DNA of 64,000 bases, taken from the NCBI GenBank assembly GCA_015847255.1, contig JADLZK010000223.1, forward strand, positions 248,001 to 312,000, written 5' to 3'. The notes under the pieces were generated by a model. It saw only the letters and a program-made list of their open reading frames with translations. It was not told where the DNA came from and did not search any database. Below, one piece after another: positions 34,735 to 47,583 of the stretch. The first letter of the stretch is position 1. Each line of letters opens with the position of its first letter. This stretch comes from Hyparrhenia diplandra. Lineage: Eukaryota > Streptophyta > Magnoliopsida > Poales > Poaceae. The position numbers were made by a program, and so were the translations under genes.

Positions 34735-35180
34735 GGAGTGTTTTGCTAGGGTGCTTTCGACTTTGGCACCTCCGCTCCTCCTCCTCTCTTAGGAGGCACG
34801 GGGTTAGTATTTTTTGCAAGCCCCTTGCGTATTTTGCCACGGTGCTCGACTTTGGGCACTTCGCGCTCCTCCTCTCTCTTTGGAGGCGCGGGGTTAGTAT
34901 TTTTGCAAGCCCCTAGCGTTTTTTGCCGGGGTGCTCGACTTTGGCACCTCCGCGCTCCTCCTCTCTCTTAGGAGGCATGGGGTTAGTATTTTTTGCAAGC
35001 CCCCGGCGTTTTTTGCTAGGGTGCTCGACTTTACAGGCACCTCGCGCTCCTCCTCTCTCTTAGGAGGCGCGGGGTTAGTATTTTTGCAAGCCCCTAGCGT
35101 TTTTGCCGCGCTTGCTCGACTTTGGGCACCTCCGCTCCTCCTCTCTCTTAGGAGGCGCGGGGCTTTGATTTTAGCGGAGG
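34735..35180 (+). repeat. ~88 bp tandem array of Tat C
   Basis: About five copies of a unit contain GCTCCTCCTCTCTCTTAGGA, GGGGTTAGTATTTTTGCAAG and CCCCTAGCGTTTTTTGC, then GGTGCTCGACTTTGG. Unit length varies by a few bases. It stands just after the 3' end of pol. Confidence 0.88.
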
Positions 35181-35496
35181 TTTGGAGTGGACCGTGTTGA
35201 GGCACTTGTTGCCTTCGGTCCACACCAATCCTTATGCTTACCTTGGTGCCGATGAGGGCGAAGTACTACCACCTCGCCCATTTTGACGAAGATACCATCT
35301 TTTTTAGGGGTGAATCTTACATATATAGCTTCGGGGTGCTGCCTCGTTAAAAAACCTTGCGCCCCTTTGCAAGGAAAAAGAGTGCAGCCCCTGGTGTTTC
35401 GTAGTCTTTACAGAACTTTTGAAGGAAAAAATAAAAATAAGGTAAAATTGCAAAGCTGCTTACAAATCGCGAGCGCTAAGACAAAGGTCTTATTTG

Positions 35497-37655
35497 CTAT
35501 GGGTAATATTAGTGGAGGTCGTCGATGTCCCTCGTATGCGGCAAGTCGTTCCCTTCAAGGTCTTGCAAGTAGAAAGATCGGGTCTTGTTGTCTTGGTGAT
35601 GAGGTAAAGCCCCGTCCCATTTTGGCAATTTTGAGCTTCCCCGCTATCTTCGTGTTACGCTTTCTTATCGGTCTTGAAGTCACCGATGCTCGTGCTTCGA
35701 GGGTTGACTTTCTTGTTTCTCCATTTGACGATCTCCTCCTAGTAGCTGCGGAGGTTGAGGACAGCTTGGTTTCTGGTTTCTTCGATAAGGTCTTTTGTGA
35801 GTGCTTCTTGTAGCGGAGGTGCTTCGAGGGTGATCCTTGGGGAACCGCGGGGCGAAGCTCTTCCGTAACACCGCTTCCTCGCCGAACAGTAGCTTGAACA
35901 GAGTGAATTTTGTTGCGTGGCACTCGGAGGTGCTATGTGAGCACACTACCGGAGTTAGCTCTTCAGCCCATTTCCCTCTTGGCCTGCCTTCCAGCCTTGT
36001 TGCGATGCCTTGCGAGAATGGTGTCGTTGGCCCTTTCGACGAGACCATTTGACTGCGCAGTGCCTTACCGACGCCGAAGTGTATCCTTGTGCCAAAGCGG
36101 GAGAAGTAGGCGCTTGAAAACCTCGAGTCAAATTGTGTTCCGTTGTCGACGGTTATTTCCCTGAGGAACCCCGGCGGCATACCACTTGTTGCCGAAGAAT
36201 TTCTTTATAGTGTGCGGTTATGGTTGCCGTGGGCGCGCTGGATCCATTTTGTGAAGTACTCGATGGCGACCACCGCGTATCGAAGGTTCCACGGAGCGGT
36301 GGGCAATGCTCGACCAGGTCTATTCCCCATCTTTGCAAAGTGGCCGGGTTGGACATTTAAGTGTGGTAGGAGCCCTCGGCTGTTTGTGGTGGTGTGAGGC
36401 CATCGACACCCTTCGCAGCACTTCACGAGCTGTTGCGTCGTTTAGTGCGGGTTGGCAATAGAATCCCCTCGCCTAAACACTTTCCCCACTAGGGCTCTCG
36501 GGCTGTTATGCGAGCCGTAGATACCCTCATGTATCTCTTTGAGGATAGTGCGACCTTCGCTGGCCGAGATGCATTTGAGCAGCAGAGCCGTGATTTGTTG
36601 TTTTTGTATAGTTGCTCTCCAATCATCTTTTAGCCTCGCACTTTCGCTACTCTTTTCTTGTCTTCCTTGGACTCGGTTGAAGTGACCCTTGATGAATGCC
36701 ACTATTGGTGCTCTCCAATCTTCGCTCTGAATGGCGTTGATCATCTTTGCGGCTTGTACTTGGGCTTCTGTGGCTGCGGTGTGCAGAGTCTCATAGAAGA
36801 CGTCCGATGGCAGGGGTAGGGATTGCGCTGCTTGACTTGGCTAGCTCGTCTTCTTTCTTGCTGTTCTTGCTTCGAAGTATGGGCTTGGTAGTGATGCCTA
36901 AAAAGAAGGCCTCGATCTTTCTGATGCGAAGGAGGTATTTCTATAGCTCACGGTTCCCTTGCCTTGAAGCTTTTCTCTATGTGGCCGTTATGACTTGTGA
37001 ATCTGTTTTTTGATGATGGCCCTTCGCTACCGATAATGCTCGGAGCTTGTTGAGGGCAAGGATGACTGCCTCATACTCTGCTGAGTTGTTCGTGCACTGG
37101 AACTCTAGCCTTGTTGCGTATCTCAGTTTTGCTCTGGATGGCGAGATCAGTATGGCTGCAACCCCCATGCCTGCTGCACCCCACGCTCCATCGGTGTATA
37201 TTGTCCATATTGGGTCCAATACTGCCGCTTGGTTGTGGATGTTCGGAGTCCAATCCGCCACAAAATCTACGAGGGCTTGTGATTTGATTGCAGTTCTGCT
37301 GACAAACTTGGTGGCGTGATCGCCTAACTCCGTCGCCCACTTGGCTATCCCAAGACACCGACTCATGGTTTCTAAAAATGTTGTGTAGGGGAAAACTCGA
37401 AGGTATGGTGATTTCATGTGCTTGGAAGTAATGCTTGAGTTTTAAGGCTGCCATCACCACTTTGCATAGGCTACTTTCTCTAACTCGTATAGTGCTTCTT
37501 TGGACCTTTGAGTGTCTCTCGATACGAAATACACCGGGACTTGCCTTTTTGGTGTTCGTCCTGGACCTCCTTTGCGAGGATCGTGCTGACTGCGTGCGGC
37601 GAGGCGGTGACATAGAGTAGCAGTGATTCGCTCGGCTCTGGGCTTGCGAGGGTTG
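35497..37655 (-). pseudogene. RNase H and integrase part of Tat C polyprotein
   Basis: The polyprotein continues from the reverse transcriptase at 48050, across the insertion of D. From 37655 down, a first RNase H region (about 37640-37430) is followed by an archaeal-type RNase H, with YTDGAWGAAGMGVAAIL and NNSAEYEAVILAL (37250-37030). The integrase shows ITVDNGTQFDSR (36140) and a C-terminal FGEEAVL segment. Pol closes at the TAG at 35497, after sequence resembling LPHTRDIDDLH. Frameshifts are frequent. The double RNase H marks the Tat lineage. Confidence 0.75.
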
Positions 37656-38118
37656 TGTCGAAGAGATGTTCTCGACAGTCCTCCGAGGGGCGACCCACGA
37701 AGGTAGATTGATCCGTGAGGTGCGCAAGACCGAGATCTAGATGGTAGTTAGAGACGCAAGACACCCAATGTATCCAGGTTCGGGCCGCCAAGGAGACGTA
37801 ACACCCTACGCCCCGCGCCTCGCTTTATCATGGATGGAATGACATGAGATGGTATGCGTTTGGGAGGTCCCTACCCACCTTATATGGACGGGGGTAGGGT
37901 TACAGATAGAAACTACGAGTTCGGTTAGGATCCGATCCCTGATTACATGATTTTCGGGATTGGAGTCTATCCTAACAGATCGCTATCTCCAGGATATCCT
38001 CCGATGCCTTGTGGGACACGGGGTCGGTTCCTTGCCCCAAGACTCCGTGTCGTGGGGCGAGCTCATGCCGGATGCAGCCCAGATCCAGTCCGCCGGGTAT
38101 CCCGGGGGAGTTCCCCCA
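37656..38118 (-). repeat. 3' LTR of Tat D
   Basis: It starts TGTCGAAGAGATG and ends GTTCCCCCA, 463 bp. The partner is 47584-48048. A TATA-like TATAAGGTGGG (minus strand, near 37880) supports minus orientation. Confidence 0.9.
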
Positions 38119-39423
38119 CGCCTAGTCCCCCGAGCTCCCTTGTAGCCGATGAGCGTGTCTTCACGTGAGGTCGGCATCCGGGGAGCGAGAGGTCGGTGAT
38201 CGTACGAAGAGGTCGGTGAAGTCATCCTTCGAGGTCCTCGCGCCGATGCAGAGGTTGTCGAAGTGGTCGATCTGGCGTCTGTGCCCTTCCCGAGCTCGGT
38301 GAGCGTAGGCTCAAAGTCTTTGAGCAGGAGAAATTATATCCTGAGCTCCGTGGGTGGTCGAAAATCGTCGTCTTGAAGTTCTTGAGGTGGCCACTGAGGT
38401 CGGCGAAGATGAACCGAGCTCTTTTGCCGAACTCGAGCTCCGGATGATGTCGGCGAAGATCACGCGGTGACGTGCCGCAGGCCGTAAGTTGCTTTATGCC
38501 GAAAAATTTTGAAGTGCTTCAATCTTGGTGAAGTGTGCCCACTTAAGTGCAAGATACACTTGCGACTTGCGGACACCAAGATTGTCTTGATGCAGTCATC
38601 GTCTTCGTAGAAGCGAGCACATTTACCATCGGTGAAGTGTGCCCACTTAGTCCCCGAGCGACAAAGTAGGTGACGAGGTCACGTGGTGCCGTGGTCAAAC
38701 TGTAGTCGTGCCGTAGTCTCATGGTTCCACTCGGCAGTCCCCAAGCTTTGGGCGGAGCACATTTCATCGTAGGTGAAGTGTGCCCACTTAGTCCCTGAGC
38801 CGGACAAGAGGGTGATCGGGTCACGTGGTGCCGTGGTCAAGTTGAGCACGATGTTTCAACCTCGCAAAAATTAGCGCCACGGAGTCCTCGGCGTGGTGTT
38901 TTGGCGAATGCTTCGTGAGCTGGCCAAACTCGGCACCCCGAGCTGGACAGCGTGGAGGCACGCCTTGCATCCACGTGCACCATGGGTACTTTCTTATTAG
39001 TCTTTGTGTAGTAGTGTCGTCGAAGTCCCCGAGCCAGTCCCCGAGCTTAGGGTGTGGGGGTAGGCGAGGTCGGTGATGGAGTTCTTCTTTGCGTCCGAGG
39101 TCCCTCGCTTTTGTCCGCACCGATGGTGTTGTTGTAAGCCCCCGCCATCCACACACCTGTTAGGGTTTTACTTATGGCTTCAGTATTCATATGGGCTCGC
39201 GAAAACGAAATGGGCCGCGGCCCTTTTTACCGTTCTTACGGAGGGTTCGGTGAGGCGGCACGCACCCGAGGAGCCGTTGGCGTATATGAGACGCCTCGCG
39301 GAGGTTCGCCTTCTCCACAAGTACCATTGCCGCCCATTTCCCTAAATCTTCAGATCTGTTCACTGGGAGGAACTTCCATTACCCCCAAATCCCATTTGAG
39401 GCAGTTCCTTGCTAGCGTCGAAG
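38119..39423. other. 3' untranslated region of Tat D
   Basis: No gene was recognised. GGTGAAGTGTGCCCACTTAG occurs twice (about 38632 and 38778) and a shorter version at 38529, within a loose repeat of about 145 bp. The last 250 bp precede the antisense gene; no convincing TATA box was found there. Confidence 0.4.
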
Positions 39424-41938
39424 ATGGTGCGGCGCGGGTCGAGGAAGTCGGCGGGCGGCGAAGACGGCTGGGCGGCGACGTGCCCGGGCGGAATACCACA
39501 AGAAATGGGTGCCGCCGACGACGGCTACGAGGGGAGCTCGAAAGTGCCCGTGCGGGACGCCGCTCCCCAACGCGCAGCCCGGTGAGATTGTTATGTTCCA
39601 AGCATTCCTCCGCCGCGGGTTTGGGGTCCCCATGAATCTTTGGTTCCGATGTTTGCTTGATTTTTTATGGCATCGGTTATCCGCATCGACGCCCGTAGCA
39701 TCCATCAAGCCGTTGTTGATTTTTGTGAATCCTTCTTGGGTATTTACCCACACTTTGCACTTTGGGCGCTTATCTCGTATGAATTGAGGCTGTCACCACA
39801 GGACAACGAGTTGTAGGTAGTTGTCGGTTGTGTGCTCCGCGAGGGGGCGAGGTTTAGATTACATTGAGCTTGGACGGCTCCCGCTCCTGCCGCTTGGAGG
39901 TCGGGGTGGTTCTACGTGGAGAATGCCGAGAGTTGATGCTTTCGAGAAGATATAGACATTCTCGCTTTGCGGTCTTCTTCGTCTTGGTCTGATATGCCCG
40001 GCAAGGACGAGATGAAACAAGTTAAGAAGTTGCTGAAGCTCCGCGATGAATTGGATGTCGATGGGGTTGTCGTGACTCGAACTTTCTTGGTCGCCGTTAT
40101 CGGCCGTTGAAGAACAAAGGGTTCACTTCGGCTATGAATATTACAATGATTCTTCTATAAGGGAGGCTCCGTAAAGAGTTGACAAACAAGATGTTGTTGC
40201 ACAAGTCGTTGATACGTTTTGATGGCATATATGCATATTTCCAACAAGGATCGGCAAGCGCTTTATAGTCTTGGAAATCCTCGCCCTTTTGTAAGTTGTT
40301 CCTTCGCTGTAATGTATCCTTCCGCTTTGTCTTTGATCCTTGAATGCTTTGTTGATCGTGGTGTTTTAAGGTCGGGCGATGTTGCAGTGGGCGACGGAAG
40401 TATATTTCTCACGCTGGCCGACAGAGGTCGCCGAGGGACTATGCCCCGTGGAGGAACAAAATCAAAGCGCACTGGGCGAAGTCGTCGAAGAAGTCGGCGA
40501 CGGCAGCCGCGCCGTAAGCGCCGACGGGAGGCAAGCCCCTAGCCTTCATCGGTGAAGGGTGGTGGGAAAATGGCATCGACATCGGGGAGCCGAAGAGGTC
40601 GCACCTCTCCTTCTAAAAGAGGTCGGCCTCACCTACGAAAGAAGAGGCGTCACTACGTGGCCCTCGATGCATCGTCCGGCGAAGAGGAGGGGCGGGCCCG
40701 ACATCGACGGGCCGACACGGCACCCGGAGATGGTGAGAGGCCCCGTCACCAAGGCGTGAAGAGCTTTGTTGTGCCGGAGGGGCGGGCCTTAATCCCGCCG
40801 TTGCGTCTCGGCCCAAGTTGCTACCGGCGGATAGGTCGGCAAAAATAAAAGCTTTTGTTCGAGCTTTGACCTCGGACATTTCTTATTTGCCGCGTCGTCG
40901 ACCTCGGTAAGTCTCATCCTTTTTTGTTTAATAGACTCCTTTGCTTTTGTCTTATAATCCTTTTGAACATTTGAAGATCTTCAGCGGAGAAGGCGTCCCT
41001 CGAGCTCGTTTGACGGCAACCGCCCGAGCTTCAAACATTGAGCCGGCCGAGTCCCCTTTGTAGGCAAGTTGGGGAGGAGGTGTTGCTACCGACATCGCTT
41101 AGTCGCTGCCCGTGATGTGGGTCGACCGGTCCATGGAGGTCGGTTGTAATGACGACCAGCCTATTCGAGCGCTTGGCGAGTTGAATGCTCGTAGCGGCGA
41201 GCTTATAAAGGTAATATGCTCCCTCATCCTGTAATTTTTGTCATATGAGAATATCCTCGCTAAGTGTATAAACCTTGTCCTGTTTTTATCGCATAGGACA
41301 TCATGGAGACATCTAGAGCTCATCGTGGAGAAAACCTTCACTTGTTGAAGGAGAAGGAGGGAGTTGTCGGTGAAGCTTAGGGAAGCCAAAATTGCGCCTG
41401 GCTTCCGCCGCTTGGAGCGAGGATAGTAAGTTCCTCCCGCGGCCGCGCCTCGAATTTTTTGTAGAGCAAACCCCGGGCGTTCACTAACCTTGTGTTGTTG
41501 TGTAGATCCGGGCGCGGAAGGAGGAGCGCACGCCGCGAGGTCGAGAACGAGACCGAGCGGAAGAGGCTGCAGCAGAGGTCAAGAATCGCGATGACCTCCT
41601 GCGCAGAGTTCCAAACCTGTGTTGGTCCCATTCCTCGACGCCATCGCCCAAAGGCGGCAGCGTCCCGGGAAGCCGGAGCTGCCCAACTCCTTCCGAGCGA
41701 GGCCGGCGGGCGCATCCTCGCTTTAAAAGATACGTGTTCTCCTCGGCGTGGGCGGGCTCCTGCCGTGCCCTTTGCCGGTGCACTCCCACGCCCCGAGGTG
41801 GACCTCGAGCCGGTGAAGGATTTCCGGAGGAGTTGTCCGACGAGCGTAGGGATGAACTCTTCAAATCCTGCGAGACCGCCCGGTCATCCCATTGCTTTCG
41901 AGCTTGAGTTATTTCGATCAGTAGGTAGAACTTTGTAG
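39424..41938 (+). pseudogene. Antisense accessory gene of Tat D (PF04195-like) with introns
   Basis: ATG 39424 opens a basic N-terminus. After a frame change near 39575 the domain reads QPGEIVMFQAFLRRGFGVP and then, in a third frame, ESFLGIYPHFALWALISYEL, the hallmark of the putative gypsy type transposon family. WRSGWFYVENAE follows near 39895. Four blocks with GT...AG borders follow in the same orientation: 40291-40370, 40907-40984, 41211-41296 and 41426-41505. All are 78-86 nt, and three start GTAAGT. The last exon is charged. Spliceosomal introns on this strand are hard to explain unless the gene is transcribed separately from gag-pol. Function unknown. The frame breaks may be partly artefacts. 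Confidence 0.6.
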
Positions 41939-42289
41939 GATACTGATGTGTAAAAATGATGCCTGCAACTTGTACAATGTATTAATGTTATATCGTATAT
42001 TGAGTTGCTCTTTCTTTTGTATGAGTTTTGGCGAGTTAACGAGGTGAACCATGAACCCTTAGCACGGTACTTAGCCTAGGCTAATCTTACCACTGTAACG
42101 CCGGAGGCGGTCCAGGCACGTATAGAGGGATAAGCTTCGCCCAGGAACCAATGCCGACGTGCCTTCACGCGGGCCGAGGGCCACCGAACGTGTCAACAGA
42201 TTTTGGGGAACAGAGGTTACTTCTAAGATGCACGACCTAGGTTAAGGTTACCTTTTGAAGATTCGCTTGTCGTCAGACGCTGGGCCATG

Positions 42290-42640
42290 CTTTTGGCTAA
42301 AGCAAGGCGATTCGGGCGATAGGTCGGCGAGGGGTCGGCGAGTAGTTTGGCGAATTGTCGTAACAGAGGTCGCCGAGGGGTCGGCGCAGTAGTTTGGCTT
42401 AATGGTTGGCGAGAGGTCGGCGAGTAGTTCGTGAATGGTCTGCGAGAGGTCGGCGAGAGGTCGCCGAGGGGTCATGAGTCGCTCAAATAATGGTCGGCGA
42501 GAGGTCGGCGAGTAGTTCAAATAATGGTCGGGCGAGAGGTCGGCGAAAGTAGTTCGGCGAATGGTCGGCGAGAGGTCGGGCGTAGGGTCGGCGAGTTGTT
42601 CGGCGAATGGTCGGCGAGAGGTCGCAGTTGTTATAGAACG
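42290..42640 (+). repeat. ~35 bp tandem array of Tat D
   Basis: Roughly nine irregular copies of a unit consist of GGTCGGCGAGAGGTCGGCGA plus GTAGTTCGGCGAAT. The array lies between the antisense gene and the end of pol, the same place as the arrays of Tat C. Confidence 0.85.
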
Positions 42641-42736
42641 CTTTGACCAAGTCGGAGTAGGAAGTGGATTTTGAAAGGCACTCGAGTATTATCTTTATTG
42701 GTACTGTTGAGTACAAAGATACATATCTTCGTGGTT

Positions 42737-45700
42737 CTATGGATAGAACCGCATCAGGTGCTCGACATTCCATGAGTTCGGTATGTCGACCTCATTTTGG
42801 TCCATCAGCCTGTAGGCGCCGGGCCTAGTGACTTCCTTGACGATGAAGGGGCCCTCCCAATGGGGCGCCAGCTTGTGTATTCCCTTGGTCTTCTGTTTGC
42901 GGCGGAGGACAAGGTCCCCTACCGCAAATGCTCTGTCCTTGACGTTGCGGTTGTAGTACTTGCGGACGCCTTCAAGGTACTTGGTGGTGCGGAGGCTGGA
43001 GACGAGGCATTCTTCTTCAACTTTGTCGATGTCCCCTTCCCGTGAGAGGTCGGAGAGTTTTTCATCATAGCTTTCAACCCGCGGCGACCTGAATAGGACG
43101 TCGGCGGGGAGGACGGCTTCTGATCCATACACCATAAAATACGAGACCCCAAGTGTTTCGCCTAGCTTGAGTCACGGGCCCTGCATCGCTGGCTGGGAGC
43201 TCCTTTACCCATCTTCCCGGGTTGTTGTCTTCCCTTCTGTATAGCCTTTTACGGAGAGCATCCGGGATCATCCCATTTGCGCCGCCGACCGCCCGTTTGC
43301 CCGAGGATGGGCTACGGACACATACTTGACGAGGATGCACCCGTCCTCACGTAAATTCTAGAAATGATGACCAGTGAAGTTTGATCCGAGGTCGGTGATG
43401 ATGGTGTTTGGAATCCCGAAGCGGTGTATGATATCGCCGATCGGGTCCACTTCGCCTTCCGAAATGAGGGTTTCGAGCACGCCTTTGTACACTATCCACT
43501 TGGAGAACTTATCGATGGCCACCAAGACATACCTCATCCCGCCGGATGCCTTCTTGAAAAGGGCCTATCATGTCGAGTCCCCAAACAGGCGAAGGGCTAC
43601 GAGGAAGGTATCGTTTGGAGTGCATGAGTCGGGTACATGAATTTGCTTTGCAAAGAATTGGCATCCCTCGCAGTGGCGGACGAACTCTTTCAAGGTCGGC
43701 GACGCTGTTGGCCATAGAAACGACGACCGTAAGATCTTGCCAACTAGTGTCTTGGATGCTACGTGGTTGCCGTAGAAACCTCCATCCACTTCCTTGATGA
43801 CATCCAAACCTTCTTCTTTGGTGATGCACTTGAGGAGCACACCATCGCTTGCGCTTTTCCTTCTTAGCTTGCCGTCGACCAGGCCGTAATTCTTACTTCA
43901 CCGTATGAGACGCTCGGCCTCTACCTTATCTTGTGGTACGTCGGCATTGGTAAAATATCTGATGAACTCCAGTCGCCAATCCGGGGATGCTGATGTCATA
44001 GCGAGTACAGCATGACCGGTTGTTCTGTCGACCTCTACGCTGGAGGTCGGCTTTTCTTCTACTTCGACGGCAGCATCCTTCATGAGCTCTCCATCCTCGG
44101 TCACCGTGGGTTTCATGATGTCTTCCGTGAAGACTCCTGGAGGTACCGTGGATCTTGATGAGCCCAGCTTTGACAGGAGGTCGACATGTTGGTTATTATC
44201 CCGCACCACGTGGGTGTACTCGAGCCCGAGGAACTTTCCTTCTAGTTTCCTGATTGCCGCGACATATGCTCCCATCTTCTCGCTGGATGTAGACCAATCC
44301 TTCTTCTGCTGATTAATGACTAGTAGAAAGTCACCAAAGACCATGAGCCATTTGATGCCGAGCCCGATGGCTATTATGAGGCCATGGTAACATGCTTTGT
44401 ACTCTGCGGCATTATTTGATGCAGGGAAATGTAGACGCAGAATGTAACGGAGGACGTCCTTCGATGGAGTTATGAAGTAGATGCCTACACCTGCGCCCTC
44501 GATGTTGAGAGCTCCACAAAAAGTACATGGTCCAATGCTCTAGTTCTTGTACTGGAACTGGCTCACTGAGGTCGGTCCACTCTGTGACAAAGTCTGTGAG
44601 GACTTGAGACTCGATGGTTGGCCTGCTACGGTACTCAATAGTGTATGTACCGAGCTCCACTGCCCACTTGCGGATTCGTCCGTTGGCCTCCTTGTTGTGC
44701 AAGACGTCCCCGAGAGGGAACTCGGACAAAACCGCTATCTTGTAGCCCTGGAAATAATGCTTGAGCTTCCTGGACGTGATGAGGATGGCGTATATTATCT
44801 CCCTCGGAGGTGAGGGTAACGGGTTTTCGAGTCGCCGAGCACTTTGCTCGATGTAGTAGACCGGCCGTTGTACTTTGAAGACGTGACCCGGCTCTGCTCG
44901 TTCCACTACTATGACGGTGCCGACCACGCGGCCGGTGGCGGCGATGTATAGGAGCAACTCTTTGTCTTTATTTGGCGCCGTCAACACCGGCGGCGTGGTA
45001 AGGTACTTCTTGAGGTCTTCGAATGCCCGGTCCGCTTCCTGTGTCCATGTAAACTTATTGCCGGCCTTTAGGAGCTTGAAGAACGGCAACCCCTTGTCCC
45101 CTAGTCTTGAAATGAAACGCCCGAGGGCCGCCATGCAGCTGGTTAGTTTCTGGACATCTTGGACAGAGGTCGGTCTGGTCATCCTTGTGATTCTTTGAGA
45201 TCTTCTCCGGGTTAGCTTCGATTCCCCCGCACCGACGATGTAGCCGGCAGAAAACCGGAAGGGACCCCAAAGGTGCATTTGGTTGGGTTCGGCTTCCACT
45301 TGAAGTTCCCGAGCCTCTCGAAGGTTTCCGTGAGGTCGGCGATCAAATCTTCCGTGGTCTTGAACTTGATTACGACGTCGTCGATGTATGCGGCAGCGTC
45401 CGAGGTATCGATCCCCCAGACATGCATGGATGGCACGCTGGTACGTTGCCCCGGCATTTTTGAGGCCGAAGGACATCGTGGTGTAGCAGTAGGCCCCGAA
45501 GGGGGTGATGAACGAGGTTTTGACCTGGTCTTCTTCTTTCAAAGCTATCTGATGATACCCGGAGTAGCAGTCGAGAAAACACAAGAGCTCGCAGCCAGCC
45601 ATGGAGTCTATCACCTCGTCGATCCTTGGCAGTCCAAAGGGGTCCTTTGGGCAGTGCCTGTTGAGGTCGGTATAGTCGACGCACATGCGCCAGTCCCCAT

Positions 45701-46700
45701 TCTTCTTCTTGACAAGAATAGGGTTTGCCAGCCAGTCTGGATGATGAACTTCTTTAATGAAACCGCCCGGCCCGGTAGCCGAGACTTCTTCCATGATGGC
45801 TGCCTTGCCGTCTGGGGCAAACCGTCAAGGGCGTTGCTTGATCGGCTTGGCATTGGCGAAGACGCGGAGCTCGTGTTGTATCTTTTCTGCTTGTACGCCA
45901 GGCATATCTGATGGCTGCCAAGCGAACATATTAGTGTTCTTCTGCAGGAGAGCTGCGAGCTCAGCTTCAAGTGCGAGGTCGAGTTACACCCCAATTATTG
46001 CTGTCTTCTTGCTGTCCGGAAGGTTGAGGCTGATTTCCTTGGTGTCCTTGGACTTGTCGAATGACGGGAAGATGGGCGGTTCGGGGTCTCCATGTCGCCG
46101 GCTGACGCTGCGTTGACCTCGGCCAGGAAGGACTCTTTTCTGGCTCTGATCTGGTGATTCGTCTCGATGTCGCGATTTTCTCCTTCAAGTGTGAAGTCGT
46201 TCATGAGGTTGGCGTGAAGGGTCAGCACTACCGGGTGCTCTCGGCATCTTGAGCAGCATATATCCGTAGTGCGGCACCACCATCAGCTGGGCAAGAGCCG
46301 GCCTGCCAAGGACGGCATGGCAGCCGTTGTCGTAGTCCGTGACGTAGAAGTTGATGACGTCGACCCTGTAGCTTCCCGGAACTCCAAACTGCACGGGAGG
46401 GAGATCTCGCCCAGTGGAGTCGCCTTTGCATTTGGGAACCACGCCCTTAACGTCGCCTTTGTTGGTGTGAGGTCGTCTTTGGTCAGCCCGAGAGCATGGA
46501 GGCCGCTTGGGGAAAAGGAGGTTGATGGCACCGCTCCGTCGATGAGTACCTTGTTGAGTCGACATCTCTTGATGGTAGCGCTGATGAGCAGTGGCAAACG
46601 CCCCTTGTATGGGATCTCGGCCCATCTGTCTGATTCGTCGAAGGTGATAGGAGTATCGAGCCAGCCCTGCCTTCTACCATGTGGCTTAAACTTCTTGACT
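42737..46700 (-). pseudogene. Protease, reverse transcriptase, RNase H and integrase of Tat D
   Basis: The polyprotein runs from right to left. Protease: the segment LNKVLIDG (46540), with the active site blurred by a frame change. Reverse transcriptase (45790-45000): WRMCVDYTDLNRHCPKDPFG, CFLDCYSGYHQIAL and the catalytic AAYIDDVV in a shifted frame (45400). First RNase H to about 44550. Then an archaeal-type RNase H around MVFGDFLLVINQQKKDWST (44340) and YTHVVRDNNQHVDLLSKLGS. The integrase shows HCEGCQFFAKQIH (43660). Its C-terminus is the lineage-typical HWEGPFIVKEVTRPGAYRLM ending in NVEHLMRFYP, stop at 42737. The final 130 residues and a 460-residue block of RT are unbroken frames. Confidence 0.88.
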
Positions 46701-47583
46701 CAAAAAATGTATTGGCGCTGCTTTTTCTTCTGTGTGGTCGCGACCCCTCCAAATATAGTGTTGACATTTCGGCCGAACATGTTGCAGCCGGGGAGTTCGA
46801 TTGAGAGCGCCGGCCGCCTTTTGGTTGATCTCTTGTTTTGCCACTTTCGACTCATTGCTAGAGTCGTGTTGCTTTTCCCACCGGGAGCTGGCGTCGATGG
46901 AGTCGTTCCAACCTCGAGGACGCCTCACGAGGGTCGATTGAAGCCAAGAGGATGCGATCGCGCTCCCTCATGTCAGTTAGTGGTTCGTCGTCGAGGTCAA
47001 GGCGCCTTCTTGCCATTCGCCCGTCGGAGAGGCCGATATGTTCTTGTTGAGGTCGCGATGCGAGATCATTGGAGCAGTCTCTGCATATGCCGGTGCATGT
47101 GTCGTTGAAGCAATGCGTAGGCCATCTCGAGGGGCCCGCATGATCCGTTGGCGCCCCGGGCGTCGCCATGCGCGCGGCGCCCCCCCCACCGGTCAACCCT
47201 GGACGTCGGCCGACATAGGGGAGAGAGGTCGACCTTTGTAGCTTTGAACATGGGGTGGTCCCGGCAGTCGCGCCCGACAAAACCGGATGGAGATGTCGGA
47301 CCGATCGATGCAGGGTTTGACTGAGCCCGCCTTACTCCGCGATGGGGAGGCCTGACGCCGGCGCCGCGGATCACAGGCGGCGACGCGCAGCAATCGAGGT
47401 CGGTGGCCCCGCTGGCGCCGATGGAACATTTTTATCGCGCCCGCCGTTGATGTTGATGAAACAAGTTATTGTTCCAACTGGAAGGAGTTGATGGCGGTGG
47501 TCGCGGTCATGAAGTCGAGTTGGAGAAGGAAGCCATCTAATCGATGTAAGTCAATACGCACACCCCTACCCGGGCGCGCCAAC
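46701..47583 (-). pseudogene. Reduced gag region and primer-binding site of Tat D
   Basis: Between the 5' LTR and protease there is under 0.9 kb, whereas Tat gag alone usually needs well over 1 kb. Only low-complexity R- and P-rich frames are open. A charged segment RMARRRLDLDDEPLTDMRER (near 47000) may be a gag N-terminal remnant. No capsid core or zinc knuckle is seen. Just inside the LTR, the minus strand reads GTTGGCGCGCCCGGGTAGGG (47583-47564), a primer-binding site of the kind used by grass Tat elements. Confidence 0.5.

Noticed and set aside
35900..36400. Plus-strand genes opposite to integrase of Tat C
   Set aside because: They mirror the integrase coding sequence on the other strand and show no features of their own. 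The same applies to plus-strand frames at 43370-46300.
38500..38830. CRISPR-like or short regular array
   Set aside because: Only two to three diverged copies of about 145 bp spacing occur in a retrotransposon untranslated region of a plant genome.
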